From contig JAQYVT010000001.1 of NCBI GenBank assembly GCA_030145345.1, positions 93,436 to 157,435 on the forward strand: a stretch of 64,000 nt of DNA, given 5' to 3'. This stretch comes from Desulfobacterales bacterium. Its GTDB lineage: Bacteria > Desulfobacterota > Desulfobacteria > Desulfobacterales > UBA11574. Both the position numbers and the translations under genes were made by a program. The first letter of the stretch is position 1, and every line of letters starts with the position of its first letter. The notes beneath the pieces are model-generated. The model saw only the letters and a program-made list of their open reading frames with translations. It ran no database searches and was not told the DNA's origin. Positions 28,005 through 35,829 of the stretch are shown here, in pieces.

Positions 28005-28841
28005 CTATTCTCCGGGAGGTTTCTGGAGTTTAAGTGATTTTTTTACGATAGAAACCTTGCCATAAATATCTTCAGCTTCTTCTTCAACAATGATTTGATC
28101 CGCTAATATTTCAAAGATTTTGCCTGAGTGGATTCCAATATACGTGCCTTTTTTTACGACATATCCCTTTCCGGAGGCTTCCTGAACCAAGGCTCTATTT
28201 CCACTGGGTGCGAGTATGATTCCCGAAAGCTTCAGCTGGCTTAAATCCATCTTTTCAAGGGGTGTAAGGGGCGTCCGCCTTTTTGATTTTTTCTTCTTCA
28301 CAGCTATGGATGCAGGTTCTTTTCTAAAGAGCGGTTCAAATGGATTCAGCTTCCCTTCGGGATTGTATAGATCGGATATTTCCGGGGTTTCGATTTTGGG
28401 CCTTTCGGGAGATACCGAAGCGACGATGGTTTTGGGCGCTGTATCAGCGTTTTGTTTAGGAACCTGAGGTGGGGTTTCCGGTGCGGGCATCTTCGCTGTT
28501 TTTGTGGAAACCGATTTGGCCGCGTCCGGTTTTTCAACCGTTTGAGGGGTGGGGGGCATCGGTGCAACGACGTTTTTTGGCGTTGCGTCCACAGGCTGTT
28601 TTGGCTTTTGAGGCAAGGATTCGGGTATAGGCGTTGCCGTCTCTTCTACAGAGGGGAGTTTTTCAACCTCGATCTTTTCCGGCGGTTGAGATTTTGGGGC
28701 CGGCGGTTCCGAGATGATGATCTTTTTCGTGATTTCCCTTGATTTCGGCGGCGGTTCCTCTTGTTTCTCACACCCCCACAATAGGGTAAAAAAACAGGCG
28801 ATACAGATAATGCTGCGTATGAAAACAAGATGTTTATCCAT
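28005..28841 (-). CDS. pilP: Type IV pilus assembly lipoprotein PilP
   Basis: A 278-residue inner-membrane lipoprotein (lipobox LLWGC, Cys24) linking PilNO to the secretin. Residues 25-165 are a long Pro/Lys/Thr-rich spacer to cross the periplasm; the folded PilP domain is at about 175-275 (PLEKMDLSQLKLSGIILAP ... YVVKKGTYIGIHSGKIFEI). The spacer is longer than in Pseudomonas PilP. Gene order pilM-N-O-P-Q is kept. Confidence 0.92.
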   Translation of the reverse strand: MDKHLVFIRSIICIACFFTLLWGCEKQEEPPPKSREITKKIIISEPPAPKSQPPEKIEVEKLPSVEETATPIPESLPQKPKQPVDATPKNVVAPMPPTPQTVEKPDAAKSVSTKTAKMPAPETPPQVPKQNADTAPKTIVASVSPERPKIETPEISDLYNPEGKLNPFEPLFRKEPASIAVKKKKSKRRTPLTPLEKMDLSQLKLSGIILAPSGNRALVQEASGKGYVVKKGTYIGIHSGKIFEILADQIIVEEEAEDIYGKVSIVKKSLKLQKPPGE

Positions 28842-28870
28842 GAGTTATCGTGTCTTTTTGATGCTTCGGC

Positions 28871-29497
28871 TCATGAAGGTTTTTTTTGCTCCGTTTCAAT
28901 GAACCTGTACGTGATAGCCGTACCTGATGTTGTGAGTTTGTTGCCGCCTTTGGCGGTGGTCATTTTAATGTTTTCTATATTTACAATCCGGGATAACCTT
29001 GCCAACTTGTCAAAAAAGAGGGCGACATTGTGATAGCTGCCTGTAACCATAATCGATACCGGAATTTCAGCATAGAAATCTTTGTTTCGTTCAGGCTGCG
29101 GCTGAAACAGGATAAATTCCAGACCGGCATCCCGGCCAGAGCTTGAAATACTTGACAGCAGAGACGGTATTTCTTTTTTTTCGGGAAGTTTTCTCCGTAC
29201 GATTTTGAATTCAATCTCCGCCTCTTTGAGCTTTGCCTGAAAATGTTTCAGCTGTCCTGCCTTTGCCCTTGCCCGGACGAGTCGGGTTTCCAGCGATTCG
29301 GTTTCCTTTTTCAATTCATCGATGGTATTGAGTTTGGGCAAAAAGGAAAAATAGAAAAACGGTCCAATGAGCGCAGCGAGGATCCCCAAACATAATAGAA
29401 TCCTGTAAAGCCTAGACAGCTTTCCAATCTTATCGATATTTCCAAAAAACCATTCTGAAAAATTAGAGAGATCGATTTTTTTCATCGTTATCGCCAT
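28871..29497 (-). CDS. pilO: Type IV pilus assembly protein PilO
   Basis: A 208-residue bitopic inner-membrane protein. One transmembrane helix at about 32-52 (ILLCLGILAALIGPFFYFSF), then a coiled coil (about 55-105) and a ferredoxin-like domain (FYAEIPVSIMVTGSYHNVALFFDKLARLSRIVNIENI). It forms the alignment complex with PilN. Start choice is uncertain: an ATG four codons downstream (29485) is equally supported and neither has a strong ribosome binding site. Confidence 0.92.
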   Translation of the reverse strand: MAITMKKIDLSNFSEWFFGNIDKIGKLSRLYRILLCLGILAALIGPFFYFSFLPKLNTIDELKKETESLETRLVRARAKAGQLKHFQAKLKEAEIEFKIVRRKLPEKKEIPSLLSSISSSGRDAGLEFILFQPQPERNKDFYAEIPVSIMVTGSYHNVALFFDKLARLSRIVNIENIKMTTAKGGNKLTTSGTAITYRFIETEQKKPS

Positions 29498-29511
29498 ACC
29501 ATGGACCGGTT

Positions 29512-30132
29512 TTATTTTTTCTTTTCCGATTTGTTCCGGGAGATCCTGGTGCAGATAATTTCAAAACTTTTAAGATTTAATTCGTTTATCTTTTGTTGTT
29601 TTATGGTCTTTAAATTTACTTTTATAAAGAGGTTGGACGCTTCCAGGCGGCTCATAAAATCAGCGATGGTTTTATTGTCCAGGGCAATTCCCTGAAGGTT
29701 TATATCGTCTCCATTTGCCTGGAAGTTGTTGAACCATAACCGTTTTACCGGCTTGCTGTCACTGTCTGCCGATGCTTCGGATTGAGCGGCAGAGACCTTC
29801 TCAGCCACCAGAGTTGTCATATTATCAAGTAGTTGGACCGCAATCTTTCGATTCGTTTCCAGGCTCTTTATGACATCGGTCTTTTGTTTTAGCGTGTCGA
29901 ATGCCTTTTTTATTTTATCGACCTCTTTGGCTTGTTTTTCGAGCTGAGCCAACATTGATTGTGTGTTTTTTATCTGGGTGTTCAGGGCATCGATATCGTT
30001 GTTCAAGGTTATGTTATAATACACAAGGATTCCGACAACCATGATAACTGCCAGGACAAACATACTGATCTGCCTGCGGATGTTCTCTTTTTTCTGTGCT
30101 GCGCGATAAGGGAGCAGGTTGATTCGTATCAT
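29512..30132 (-). CDS. pilN: Type IV pilus assembly protein PilN
   Basis: A 206-residue bitopic protein. The conserved N-terminus MIRINLLPYRAAQKKENIRRQ binds the groove of PilM; one transmembrane helix follows (about 24-44), then a coiled coil (45-95) and a C-terminal ferredoxin-like fold (NDINLQGIALDNKTIADFMSRLEASNLF region). Its start overlaps the pilM stop by 4 bp (ATGA), indicating translational coupling. Confidence 0.94.
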   Translation of the reverse strand: MIRINLLPYRAAQKKENIRRQISMFVLAVIMVVGILVYYNITLNNDIDALNTQIKNTQSMLAQLEKQAKEVDKIKKAFDTLKQKTDVIKSLETNRKIAVQLLDNMTTLVAEKVSAAQSEASADSDSKPVKRLWFNNFQANGDDINLQGIALDNKTIADFMSRLEASNLFIKVNLKTIKQQKINELNLKSFEIICTRISRNKSEKKK

Positions 30133-31184
30133 TTGTCACCAATTTTTCGTATTGCGAGTCCCATGCAGATGGCAGCCTGTGGCGCTATTTTTTCAAGATA
30201 GGACGCGTCAAAACGGCTGCTGTCGGCTGAAAAATTTTTAAAAGGATTGATGACTTCGACTTCAGCGGATGTTTCAGCTGCCAGAATGTGTCGAAACTCT
30301 TTAATATTGGCGCCACCACCGCTGAGGACAAAGCTGTTTATCTGATTTTCGGGATATGTGGAATAGAAGAAATCCAGAGCACGCTTTATTTCAGTGCACC
30401 AGTCAGACACCACAGATGAAACAATTTCTTTTAAATCTCCAAGGGGAATTATGTCTGATTGTTTTTGAAATTTAATATTTTCTGCTTCCTCTAAAGAACA
30501 ATCGACACGAGAAACGATCTTCTCATTGATTTGTGCGCATCCAAGGGAAACATCACGCATAAATGCAGAGGAATTACCTTTTAGAATATTCAGGGATGTC
30601 TTGCTGGCACCGATATCAATCAGGGCCACATGTTCATCTTCAGGGGTATAGTTAAATTCAAAAATATTTTGTAGGGCAAAAGCGTCAACATCTATTATGC
30701 AGGTGTTCAGATTGGCCATCTGGACAAGGTTGATATATTCATTAACCATCTCTTTTTTGGCGGCTACCAGCAGGACACTCATTTGGTTGGGGTTGTGTTC
30801 GCTTTCTCCTAATATTTGAAAATCTAAATTAACATCGTTGATATCGAATGGAATATACTGTTCCGCTTCAAACTGAATGGTTTCGTGCAATTCATCTTCC
30901 GTCATGGTCTGGACGTTGATCTTTTTTACAATCACCGAATAACCGCCGATGGAGATCGCTACGCTCTTGTCTTTTAGTTTGACGCCTTTAAAGAGTTTAC
31001 GAATATACTCGGCGACAGTTTCAGGATCTTTAATAGAACCTTCTTCGATGAGTTCGGGTTCAATGTCGATGGTGTTGAAGGTTTTTAGGGCGGATCCTGT
31101 TTTGGTGTCAACGACTTCAGCGACTTTTATAGTTCTGGAACCGATGTCCAGGCCAATAAGATGATTTTTTTTCCCAAAAAACAT
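30129..31184 (-). CDS. pilM: Type IV pilus assembly ATPase-like protein PilM
   Basis: A 351-residue cytoplasmic actin-like (FtsA fold) protein that anchors the pilus alignment complex through PilN. Phosphate-binding segments are visible: LIGLDIGSRTIKVAEV at 9-24, ALIDIGASKTSLNI near 187-200 and FVLSGGGANIKEF near 290. The length is standard. It follows the XRE-type regulator by 9 bp. Confidence 0.95.
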   Translation of the reverse strand: MFFGKKNHLIGLDIGSRTIKVAEVVDTKTGSALKTFNTIDIEPELIEEGSIKDPETVAEYIRKLFKGVKLKDKSVAISIGGYSVIVKKINVQTMTEDELHETIQFEAEQYIPFDINDVNLDFQILGESEHNPNQMSVLLVAAKKEMVNEYINLVQMANLNTCIIDVDAFALQNIFEFNYTPEDEHVALIDIGASKTSLNILKGNSSAFMRDVSLGCAQINEKIVSRVDCSLEEAENIKFQKQSDIIPLGDLKEIVSSVVSDWCTEIKRALDFFYSTYPENQINSFVLSGGGANIKEFRHILAAETSAEVEVINPFKNFSADSSRFDASYLEKIAPQAAICMGLAIRKIGDK

Positions 31185-31193
31185 AATAAATTC

Positions 31194-31391
31194 TTAGTCA
31201 CCAAATATTTTATTTTTATCAGAAAGATCGAAACCCAGAGCCAAGATGATCTTGCGCTGAGTTTCAAGCCGGCACGGCATCCCTTTTTCGATGCGGGCAA
31301 TGGTAATGGGAGACACGGCCGCCTTTCTGGCCAGTTCGGTCTTGCTCATCAGCAAAGACTCTCTGATTTTTTTTAAATGGTTTCCGTTCAT
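31194..31391 (-). CDS. XRE-family helix-turn-helix protein
   Basis: A 65-residue protein consisting of one Cro/CI-type helix-turn-helix (about 5-58: LKKIRESLLMSKTELARKA, then VSPITIARIEKG). It is the first gene of the pilMNOPQ unit and ends 9 bp before pilM, so it may autoregulate the pilus operon; this is inferred from position only. Confidence 0.85.
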   Translation of the reverse strand: MNGNHLKKIRESLLMSKTELARKAAVSPITIARIEKGMPCRLETQRKIILALGFDLSDKNKIFGD

Positions 31392-31921
31392 TAAACAGCC
31401 CTTTTAGCAGATTTGAAAAATTCCACTAGACATATGGTTCTAAAAATTCCGGTGGGCCATTGCCTATTTTTAACGATATTACCTTAAATTATTATCAAGT
31501 TCAAGAACTTTTATGCATAATTATAGATAAATTTTAATTAATTACTTTATTTGGTGGTTTTGACAATTAATTTACTATATATGGTATTATATAATAGCGA
31601 TAATATGTGTACAATAAAACAATTCTGAAAAAATGTTTGTTCCGGTCCTTTAAAACTGAAAGCTAACTTGTTATAGTGTCAATGAAAATAAAGCATTACC
31701 TTGACTTTAGCGATCCGTTTCCGTATATGTTTTTACGGATAATATCTGTCATTCGAGTTTCGCACCCTCTGCTAACACGGTCTACGCGCAATCAAAGCAT
31801 CTTTAAGGGCACGAAATTTGAGAAGGTTATTTTTAATGCATTGGAATCGTCTTTTCAATTTAGATAAAGATGTTCCCATGCCGATACCCAATATTCCCAT
31901 GCCGAGCCATTAACCTTGTTT
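31392..31921. other. Intergenic region between pil operon and pilS-like gene
   Basis: A very AT-rich 530-bp gap between divergent genes; it should hold both promoters. TTGACA at 31560-31565 with TATTAT at 31585-31590 is a possible plus-strand promoter, though the 19-bp spacer is long. Twin TTCCCATGCCGA repeats lie at 31873-31905. A short open frame at 31676-31867 has no ribosome binding site and is not credited. Confidence 0.4.
31873..31905. promoter_or_regulatory. Twin direct repeat TTCCCATGCCGA, 21 bp apart
   Basis: The 12-bp sequence occurs at 31873-31884 and 31894-31905. The 21-bp period equals two helical turns, placing both copies on one DNA face, and it lies just 17 bp before the histidine kinase start codon. 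It could bind a regulator or act in the mRNA leader. Confidence 0.35.
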
Positions 31922-33343
31922 ATGAACCTCCAAACCGCAGAAGAAAAAGTCAAGCCGTTCAGGTTGGTCAAATACTTTACATTTACAAGCCTGATCGTAA
32001 TATTCATTGGAACGCTGGTCCTCTCTTTACTCAATACCCACTGGGTAAAGACCATGCAGCAAAAAAAAAGTGAAGACTACGCCAGCCTTCTGATCGAAAA
32101 TCTGAATCATCAGGTGTTTTTGCAGTTCATCATTCCGGTTGCCTTGAAATTCGGCAAGATTCAGCTCAGTGATCCAAAACAATTTGAACGGATGGACAAA
32201 GTCGTCAGAAGCACGCTTCACAGCTTCAAGGTTGATATGGTCAACATATACGATATGGACAACACAATATCCTACAGTTTTGACCACTCTTTGATCGGCA
32301 AAGAAAATTCGGGCGGCAAAGGATATGAGGATGCAATTTTAGGCAAGTCGACTTCAAAGCTGATTCAAAGCGGTAACTGGTTCCGGATCTTGCTCGGATT
32401 TCCCCAAGACAGCCGGTTAATTACAATTGCCCCCCTGCGCGCAGAGCAACCCCTCTCCCGGATATCCGGTCCGGTACTGGGTGTCGTAGAAATCGTTCAG
32501 GATTTAACCGGTGGATATAAAGCAATTTTCGATTTTCAGATCCGTGTTATTACCACCAGCTCGGTTGTGATGGGGGCGCTATTTTTAGCGCTTCTGTTTG
32601 TGGTCAAACGGGGCGAAAACATCATTGAAAAGCGCGCCCAGGAACGACTCAAGCTCAAAGAGCGGTTAAGCCGAGCAGAACATTTGTCGACACTGGGCGA
32701 AATGGTTGCAGGGATTTCCCATGAAATTCGGAATCCATTGGGTATTATCCAAAGCTCATCCGAACTCTTAAAGAAAAAAATGGCCGGCTACGATCCTTCG
32801 AATTCTATTCCAGATATCATTATCGAAGAATCCATCCGATTAAATAATGTTATCACAGATTTTTTAAACTTTGCGAAACCCAAAATTCCAAATCTCATGG
32901 CTTGCGATGTCGAAGCGGTTCTTGAGAAAAACATTAATTTTTTGGCATCACACATTGAAAAGGAAGGCTATACGGTTGAAAGACATTATGACAATAATAT
33001 TAAGGAGATAACAGCCGATTCTGATATGCTTTATCAGGCATTCCTGAACATTTTAATCAATGCGATGCAGGCGATGCCCGAGGGCGGCAAAATACATGTC
33101 GCAATACAATCCACGGACAATACAGTAAAAATATTTTTTGAAGATGAAGGGGAAGGGATCCCCCAAGACCTTATGAAAAAAATATGGGATCCATTTTTTA
33201 CAACCAAAGCCAAAGGAACCGGTCTGGGGCTTGGTATTGTAAAAAATATCATTGAATCCCACAGCGGAAACGTCCAGATTAGCGCAAGACCGGGTGCCGG
33301 CGCCCGGGTTAAAGTAGAATTGCCTGTGAAACAGGGAGTATAG
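31922..33343 (+). CDS. PilS-like sensor histidine kinase
   Basis: A 473-residue membrane sensor kinase. Transmembrane helices at about 20-42 and 208-230 enclose a periplasmic sensor of about 165 residues (dCache/PAS-like, with NIYDMDNTISYSFDHSLIGKE). A HisKA domain follows with the phosphorylated His in MVAGISHEIRNPLGIIQSS and a HATPase domain with N-box NILINAMQAMPEGG, and G-boxes DEGEGIP and GTGLGLGI. The ATG at 31922 is preferred over TTG at 31916; no strong ribosome binding site is visible. It ends 2 bp before the response regulator gene. Confidence 0.92.
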   Translation: MNLQTAEEKVKPFRLVKYFTFTSLIVIFIGTLVLSLLNTHWVKTMQQKKSEDYASLLIENLNHQVFLQFIIPVALKFGKIQLSDPKQFERMDKVVRSTLHSFKVDMVNIYDMDNTISYSFDHSLIGKENSGGKGYEDAILGKSTSKLIQSGNWFRILLGFPQDSRLITIAPLRAEQPLSRISGPVLGVVEIVQDLTGGYKAIFDFQIRVITTSSVVMGALFLALLFVVKRGENIIEKRAQERLKLKERLSRAEHLSTLGEMVAGISHEIRNPLGIIQSSSELLKKKMAGYDPSNSIPDIIIEESIRLNNVITDFLNFAKPKIPNLMACDVEAVLEKNINFLASHIEKEGYTVERHYDNNIKEITADSDMLYQAFLNILINAMQAMPEGGKIHVAIQSTDNTVKIFFEDEGEGIPQDLMKKIWDPFFTTKAKGTGLGLGIVKNIIESHSGNVQISARPGAGARVKVELPVKQGV

Positions 33344-33345
33344 GC

Positions 33346-34728
33346 ATGGAAACCATCCTGATCGTTGATGATGAAAAGAATTATCCGCGGATATTAAGTG
33401 CCGTTCTCGAAGAAGAGGGTTTCGAAACCTTTTGTGCGAACAGCGGTTATGAGGCGCTTGAAACACTGAAAAATATCGACGTTGATCTCGTCCTTACCGA
33501 TATGAAAATGCCCAAAATGGACGGCATTGAACTCCTGGAGAAAATCAAGGACAAAGACAAGGATCTTCCGGTCATTATGATGACCGCTCACGGTACCGTG
33601 GATAAAGCTGTAGAGGCCATGCAGAAAGGGGCCTACAGTTATATTCTCAAGCCCTTCGATAATAACCGGCTGATTATATATGTTAATAAGGCCATCGGCA
33701 TGTACCGGATGGTCAAAGAGAACCGGCAACTCAGAAATGCCGTGGAATCAAAGTACAGTTTCGGAAATATTATTGGAAAAAGCAAGGCGATGGAGGATGT
33801 TTTCGAAACGATTCGAAAAGTGGCACCCGCCACCACCACTGTTTTGATCGAAGGAGAAAGCGGTACCGGGAAAGAACTGGTGGCAAAATCGATCCACTTT
33901 AACAGCCCGCGGCGGGATAAACCGTTTATTGCGGTGAACTGCAGCGCTCTGGCAGAGACGCTTCTTGAGAGTGAGCTTTTTGGCCATGAAAAAGGGGCAT
34001 TTACCGGTGCAGTAGCCCGGCGGAAAGGCCGTTTTGAATTGGCTGACGGCGGCACCCTCTTTCTCGATGAAATCGGCGAACTTTCACAAAATTTACAGGT
34101 GAAACTTTTACGGGTCCTCCAAGAAAGAGTTTTTGAAAGGGTTGGAGGGGTAAAGCCGATTTCTGTCGATATCCGTATTATTGCGGCTACCAATAAGAGA
34201 CTTAAAGATGAAATGATCCAAGGACGATTCAGAGAAGATCTTTATTATCGGTTGAATGTTGTCCATATTGTCCTGCCTCTTTTAAGAAACCGTCGGGAAG
34301 ATATTCACCTGCTGGCGGATCATTTTATCCATAAATATGAAGAGAAAGATAAATCCGGCACACCGGTATCCGGTCTTGATCCGGAAGTTGAACGTTTTTT
34401 TTTCGATTACAGCTGGCCCGGAAATGTTCGTGAGTTGGAGAATGTCATTGAACGGGCCATGGTGATGTGTCGAAGCAATACCATTCAGGTTTCAGATCTT
34501 CCCAAGGAATTTAGAAGCAATGTTTATAACACGCTGCATATTGAAGGAATACCTTCCAGTGCAAAATTAGATGAAACCCTGACGATGATCGAAAAAAGGA
34601 TGATCGTAAGGGCTTTGAAATTGACAAATAATGTTCAATCCCAGGCGGCCGAATTGCTCGGCATTGGCAAAAGCGGGCTTAACTGGAAAATAAAAAAGTT
34701 GAAATTGGACGTCGGTTCAAAAGTTTGA
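33346..34728 (+). CDS. Sigma-54-dependent response regulator, NtrC/PilR family
   Basis: A 460-residue transcription activator. The receiver domain has the acidic pocket DDE at 8-10, phospho-acceptor D52 and K102. The central AAA+ domain has Walker A GESGTGKE (170-177), the sigma-54 contact loop GAFTGA (217-222), and Walker B LFLDE (238-242). A Fis-type helix-turn-helix ends the protein (about 418-455, VQSQAAELLGIGKSGLNWKIKKL). Partner of the kinase upstream. Its stop codon lies inside the first of three GGTTCAAA palindromes that precede a sigma-54 promoter, so it probably drives that downstream transcript. Confidence 0.95.
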   Translation: METILIVDDEKNYPRILSAVLEEEGFETFCANSGYEALETLKNIDVDLVLTDMKMPKMDGIELLEKIKDKDKDLPVIMMTAHGTVDKAVEAMQKGAYSYILKPFDNNRLIIYVNKAIGMYRMVKENRQLRNAVESKYSFGNIIGKSKAMEDVFETIRKVAPATTTVLIEGESGTGKELVAKSIHFNSPRRDKPFIAVNCSALAETLLESELFGHEKGAFTGAVARRKGRFELADGGTLFLDEIGELSQNLQVKLLRVLQERVFERVGGVKPISVDIRIIAATNKRLKDEMIQGRFREDLYYRLNVVHIVLPLLRNRREDIHLLADHFIHKYEEKDKSGTPVSGLDPEVERFFFDYSWPGNVRELENVIERAMVMCRSNTIQVSDLPKEFRSNVYNTLHIEGIPSSAKLDETLTMIEKRMIVRALKLTNNVQSQAAELLGIGKSGLNWKIKKLKLDVGSKV

Positions 34729-34731
34729 ACC
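34714..34731. promoter_or_regulatory. Palindrome GGTTCAAA-N2-TTTGAACC, site 1 (putative UAS)
   Basis: A perfect inverted repeat, two 8-bp arms with 2 bp between, overlapping the stop codon of the response regulator gene. It is the first of three like sites at intervals of 79 and 78 bp upstream of the sigma-54 promoter at 35019. Confidence 0.55.
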
Positions 34732-34792
34732 CTAGGAAACAACCATTTTTTTCTTATTATTTTAAATGGATATCTTAATTTGAGTTTTAAGG

Positions 34793-34810
34793 GGTTCAAA
34801 ATTTTGAATC
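34793..34810. promoter_or_regulatory. Palindrome GGTTCAAA-N2-TTTGAATC, site 2 (putative UAS)
   Basis: Same 18-bp palindrome with a single arm mismatch. It lies in the non-coding gap and is 79 bp from site 1. Confidence 0.6.
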
Positions 34811-34870
34811 GGGCGGATTTGGAATTATTTTCTTTTAAAACAGTCTGTTAAGTTGTTCATTGTTGGGGGC

Positions 34871-34888
34871 GGTTCAAAAATTTGAACG
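34871..34888. promoter_or_regulatory. Palindrome GGTTCAAA-N2-TTTGAACG, site 3 (putative UAS)
   Basis: Same palindrome with one terminal mismatch, 78 bp from site 2 and about 130 bp upstream of the sigma-54 promoter, a normal distance for an enhancer bound by an NtrC-type activator. Confidence 0.6.
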
Positions 34889-35018
34889 ATTCCGGATTTA
34901 AAGGGCGTGGTTAAGAAGAAAAGCAGTGCGGAACATCTCAAATCATTTTCACTATAACTTGCTATAATTAATATATAAATTAAAATGATAAAAATTTGGC
35001 GGGCTTAATGTGCCACTT

Positions 35019-35034
35019 TGGCAAGGAACTTGCA
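35019..35034 (+). promoter_or_regulatory. Sigma-54 promoter
   Basis: TGGCAAGGAACTTGCA matches the -24/-12 consensus TGGCAC-N5-TTGCW at all but one fixed position, with GG and GC exactly 10 bp apart. Transcription would start near 35045 on the plus strand. The nearest plus-strand gene is 11 kb away, so the product is not an mRNA for any visible gene. Confidence 0.75.
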
Positions 35035-35044
35035 TGTTCTATTT

Positions 35045-35118
35045 GCAACCTAATAATTTCTTCATTTGTTTTCCTTCTTAATGGCCAACCGGCTTAAAAC
35101 CGGTTGGCCATTTTTTTT
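35045..35118 (+). ncRNA. Putative sigma-54-dependent small RNA
   Basis: About 74 nt from the predicted start site to the end of the T8 run. The first 36 nt are unstructured and pyrimidine-rich, including TTTTCCTTCTT, which is complementary to Shine-Dalgarno sequences (AAGAAGGAAAA). The 3' half is a GC-rich intrinsic terminator. No credible peptide is encoded (the only ATG lies within the terminator stem). Setting, downstream of an NtrC-family regulator gene, resembles CrcZ after cbrB in Pseudomonas and Pxr beside nla19 in Myxococcus. Existence is inferred from promoter plus terminator; targets are unknown. Confidence 0.65.
35082..35118 (+). terminator. Intrinsic terminator
   Basis: An 11-bp perfect stem TGGCCAACCGG (35082-35092) and CCGGTTGGCCA (35100-35110) with loop CTTAAAA is followed by T8 (35111-35118). 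The T-run is on the plus strand, so it ends the transcript from the sigma-54 promoter. Read on the minus strand it follows the TPR gene but has no U-tract. Confidence 0.88.
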
Positions 35119-35124
35119 GGGATT

Positions 35125-35829
35125 TTAACTCTGCATCTGACCGGCCACCTTTTCTTTTGCAATTTCAGTATATATTGAGCCGGTATGATCGGATAAAATT
35201 TTCTTAAACGCATCGATGCTTTTTCCATGATCGCCCATGGCATCATACATCTCCCCTAAATTGAAAAGGGCTTCATCTTTAAGGCTGTAATCCGGTATCG
35301 ATGCAATCATTTCAAAATATTTGGCTGCGGTTTTGTAATCTTTTTTCACCGTGTAGGAATACCCCAGGCTGTTAATAATGAGATTTTTAATAAACGGTTC
35401 ATCATTGAAGTCTTCAAGGGATTTCTGGTAAAGTTCTATGGCTTTGTTATAATCTTTAGCCGTGTAACAAATATTGGCATATATGAGTCGTGCATGTTTT
35501 CCACCCGCCCTGCCCGGGTATTTTTCAATCATCGATTGAAAATCCTTTCCAACGTCCAGATACGCCTTGTCCGGTCCGGTATTTTTAAGCAGCATCTGGT
35601 ATTGGGTAATATTCTGTTGAAGCAGGGCAGATGCCGTGTCTTCGGATTTTTTTAAAAAATATGAAAAACCCGCTGCAACAACAATAAGGATCAGAACAAA
35701 CCCCAGGAAACATGAAACCTTCACTTTGTTTTCTGCAGCAAAACCGGATAATTTTGTCCAGAATGTTATAAACTCGTCGGGATTGGCGAGGTCTCTTTTA
35801 CGCGCTCGGGATATCTTTTTTTTTGCCAT
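35125..35829 (-). CDS. Membrane-anchored TPR protein
   Basis: A 234-residue protein. The start at 35829 has GGAGG 7 nt upstream and overlaps the kinase stop (TAATG). A cytoplasmic basic N-terminus (MAKKKISRARKRDL) is followed by one transmembrane helix (about 37-60) and tetratricopeptide repeats (ARLIYANICYTAKDYNKAIEL, NSLGYSYTVKKDYKTAAKYF, FNLGEMYDAMGDHGKSIDAF). The layout matches YfgM/BamD-like periplasmic TPR proteins that assist folding. Coupled to the sugar or nucleoside kinase gene. Confidence 0.8.
   Translation of the reverse strand: MAKKKISRARKRDLANPDEFITFWTKLSGFAAENKVKVSCFLGFVLILIVVAAGFSYFLKKSEDTASALLQQNITQYQMLLKNTGPDKAYLDVGKDFQSMIEKYPGRAGGKHARLIYANICYTAKDYNKAIELYQKSLEDFNDEPFIKNLIINSLGYSYTVKKDYKTAAKYFEMIASIPDYSLKDEALFNLGEMYDAMGDHGKSIDAFKKILSDHTGSIYTEIAKEKVAGQMQS

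Noticed and set aside
31676..31867. 63-codon plus-strand frame before the sensor kinase
   Set aside because: Very AT-rich, no ribosome binding site and no recognisable content; the region is better explained as promoter.
35011..35050. Sigma-54 promoter serving a downstream plus-strand mRNA
   Set aside because: A strong intrinsic terminator lies within 75 nt and no plus-strand gene follows for many kb, so a short RNA is the better reading.
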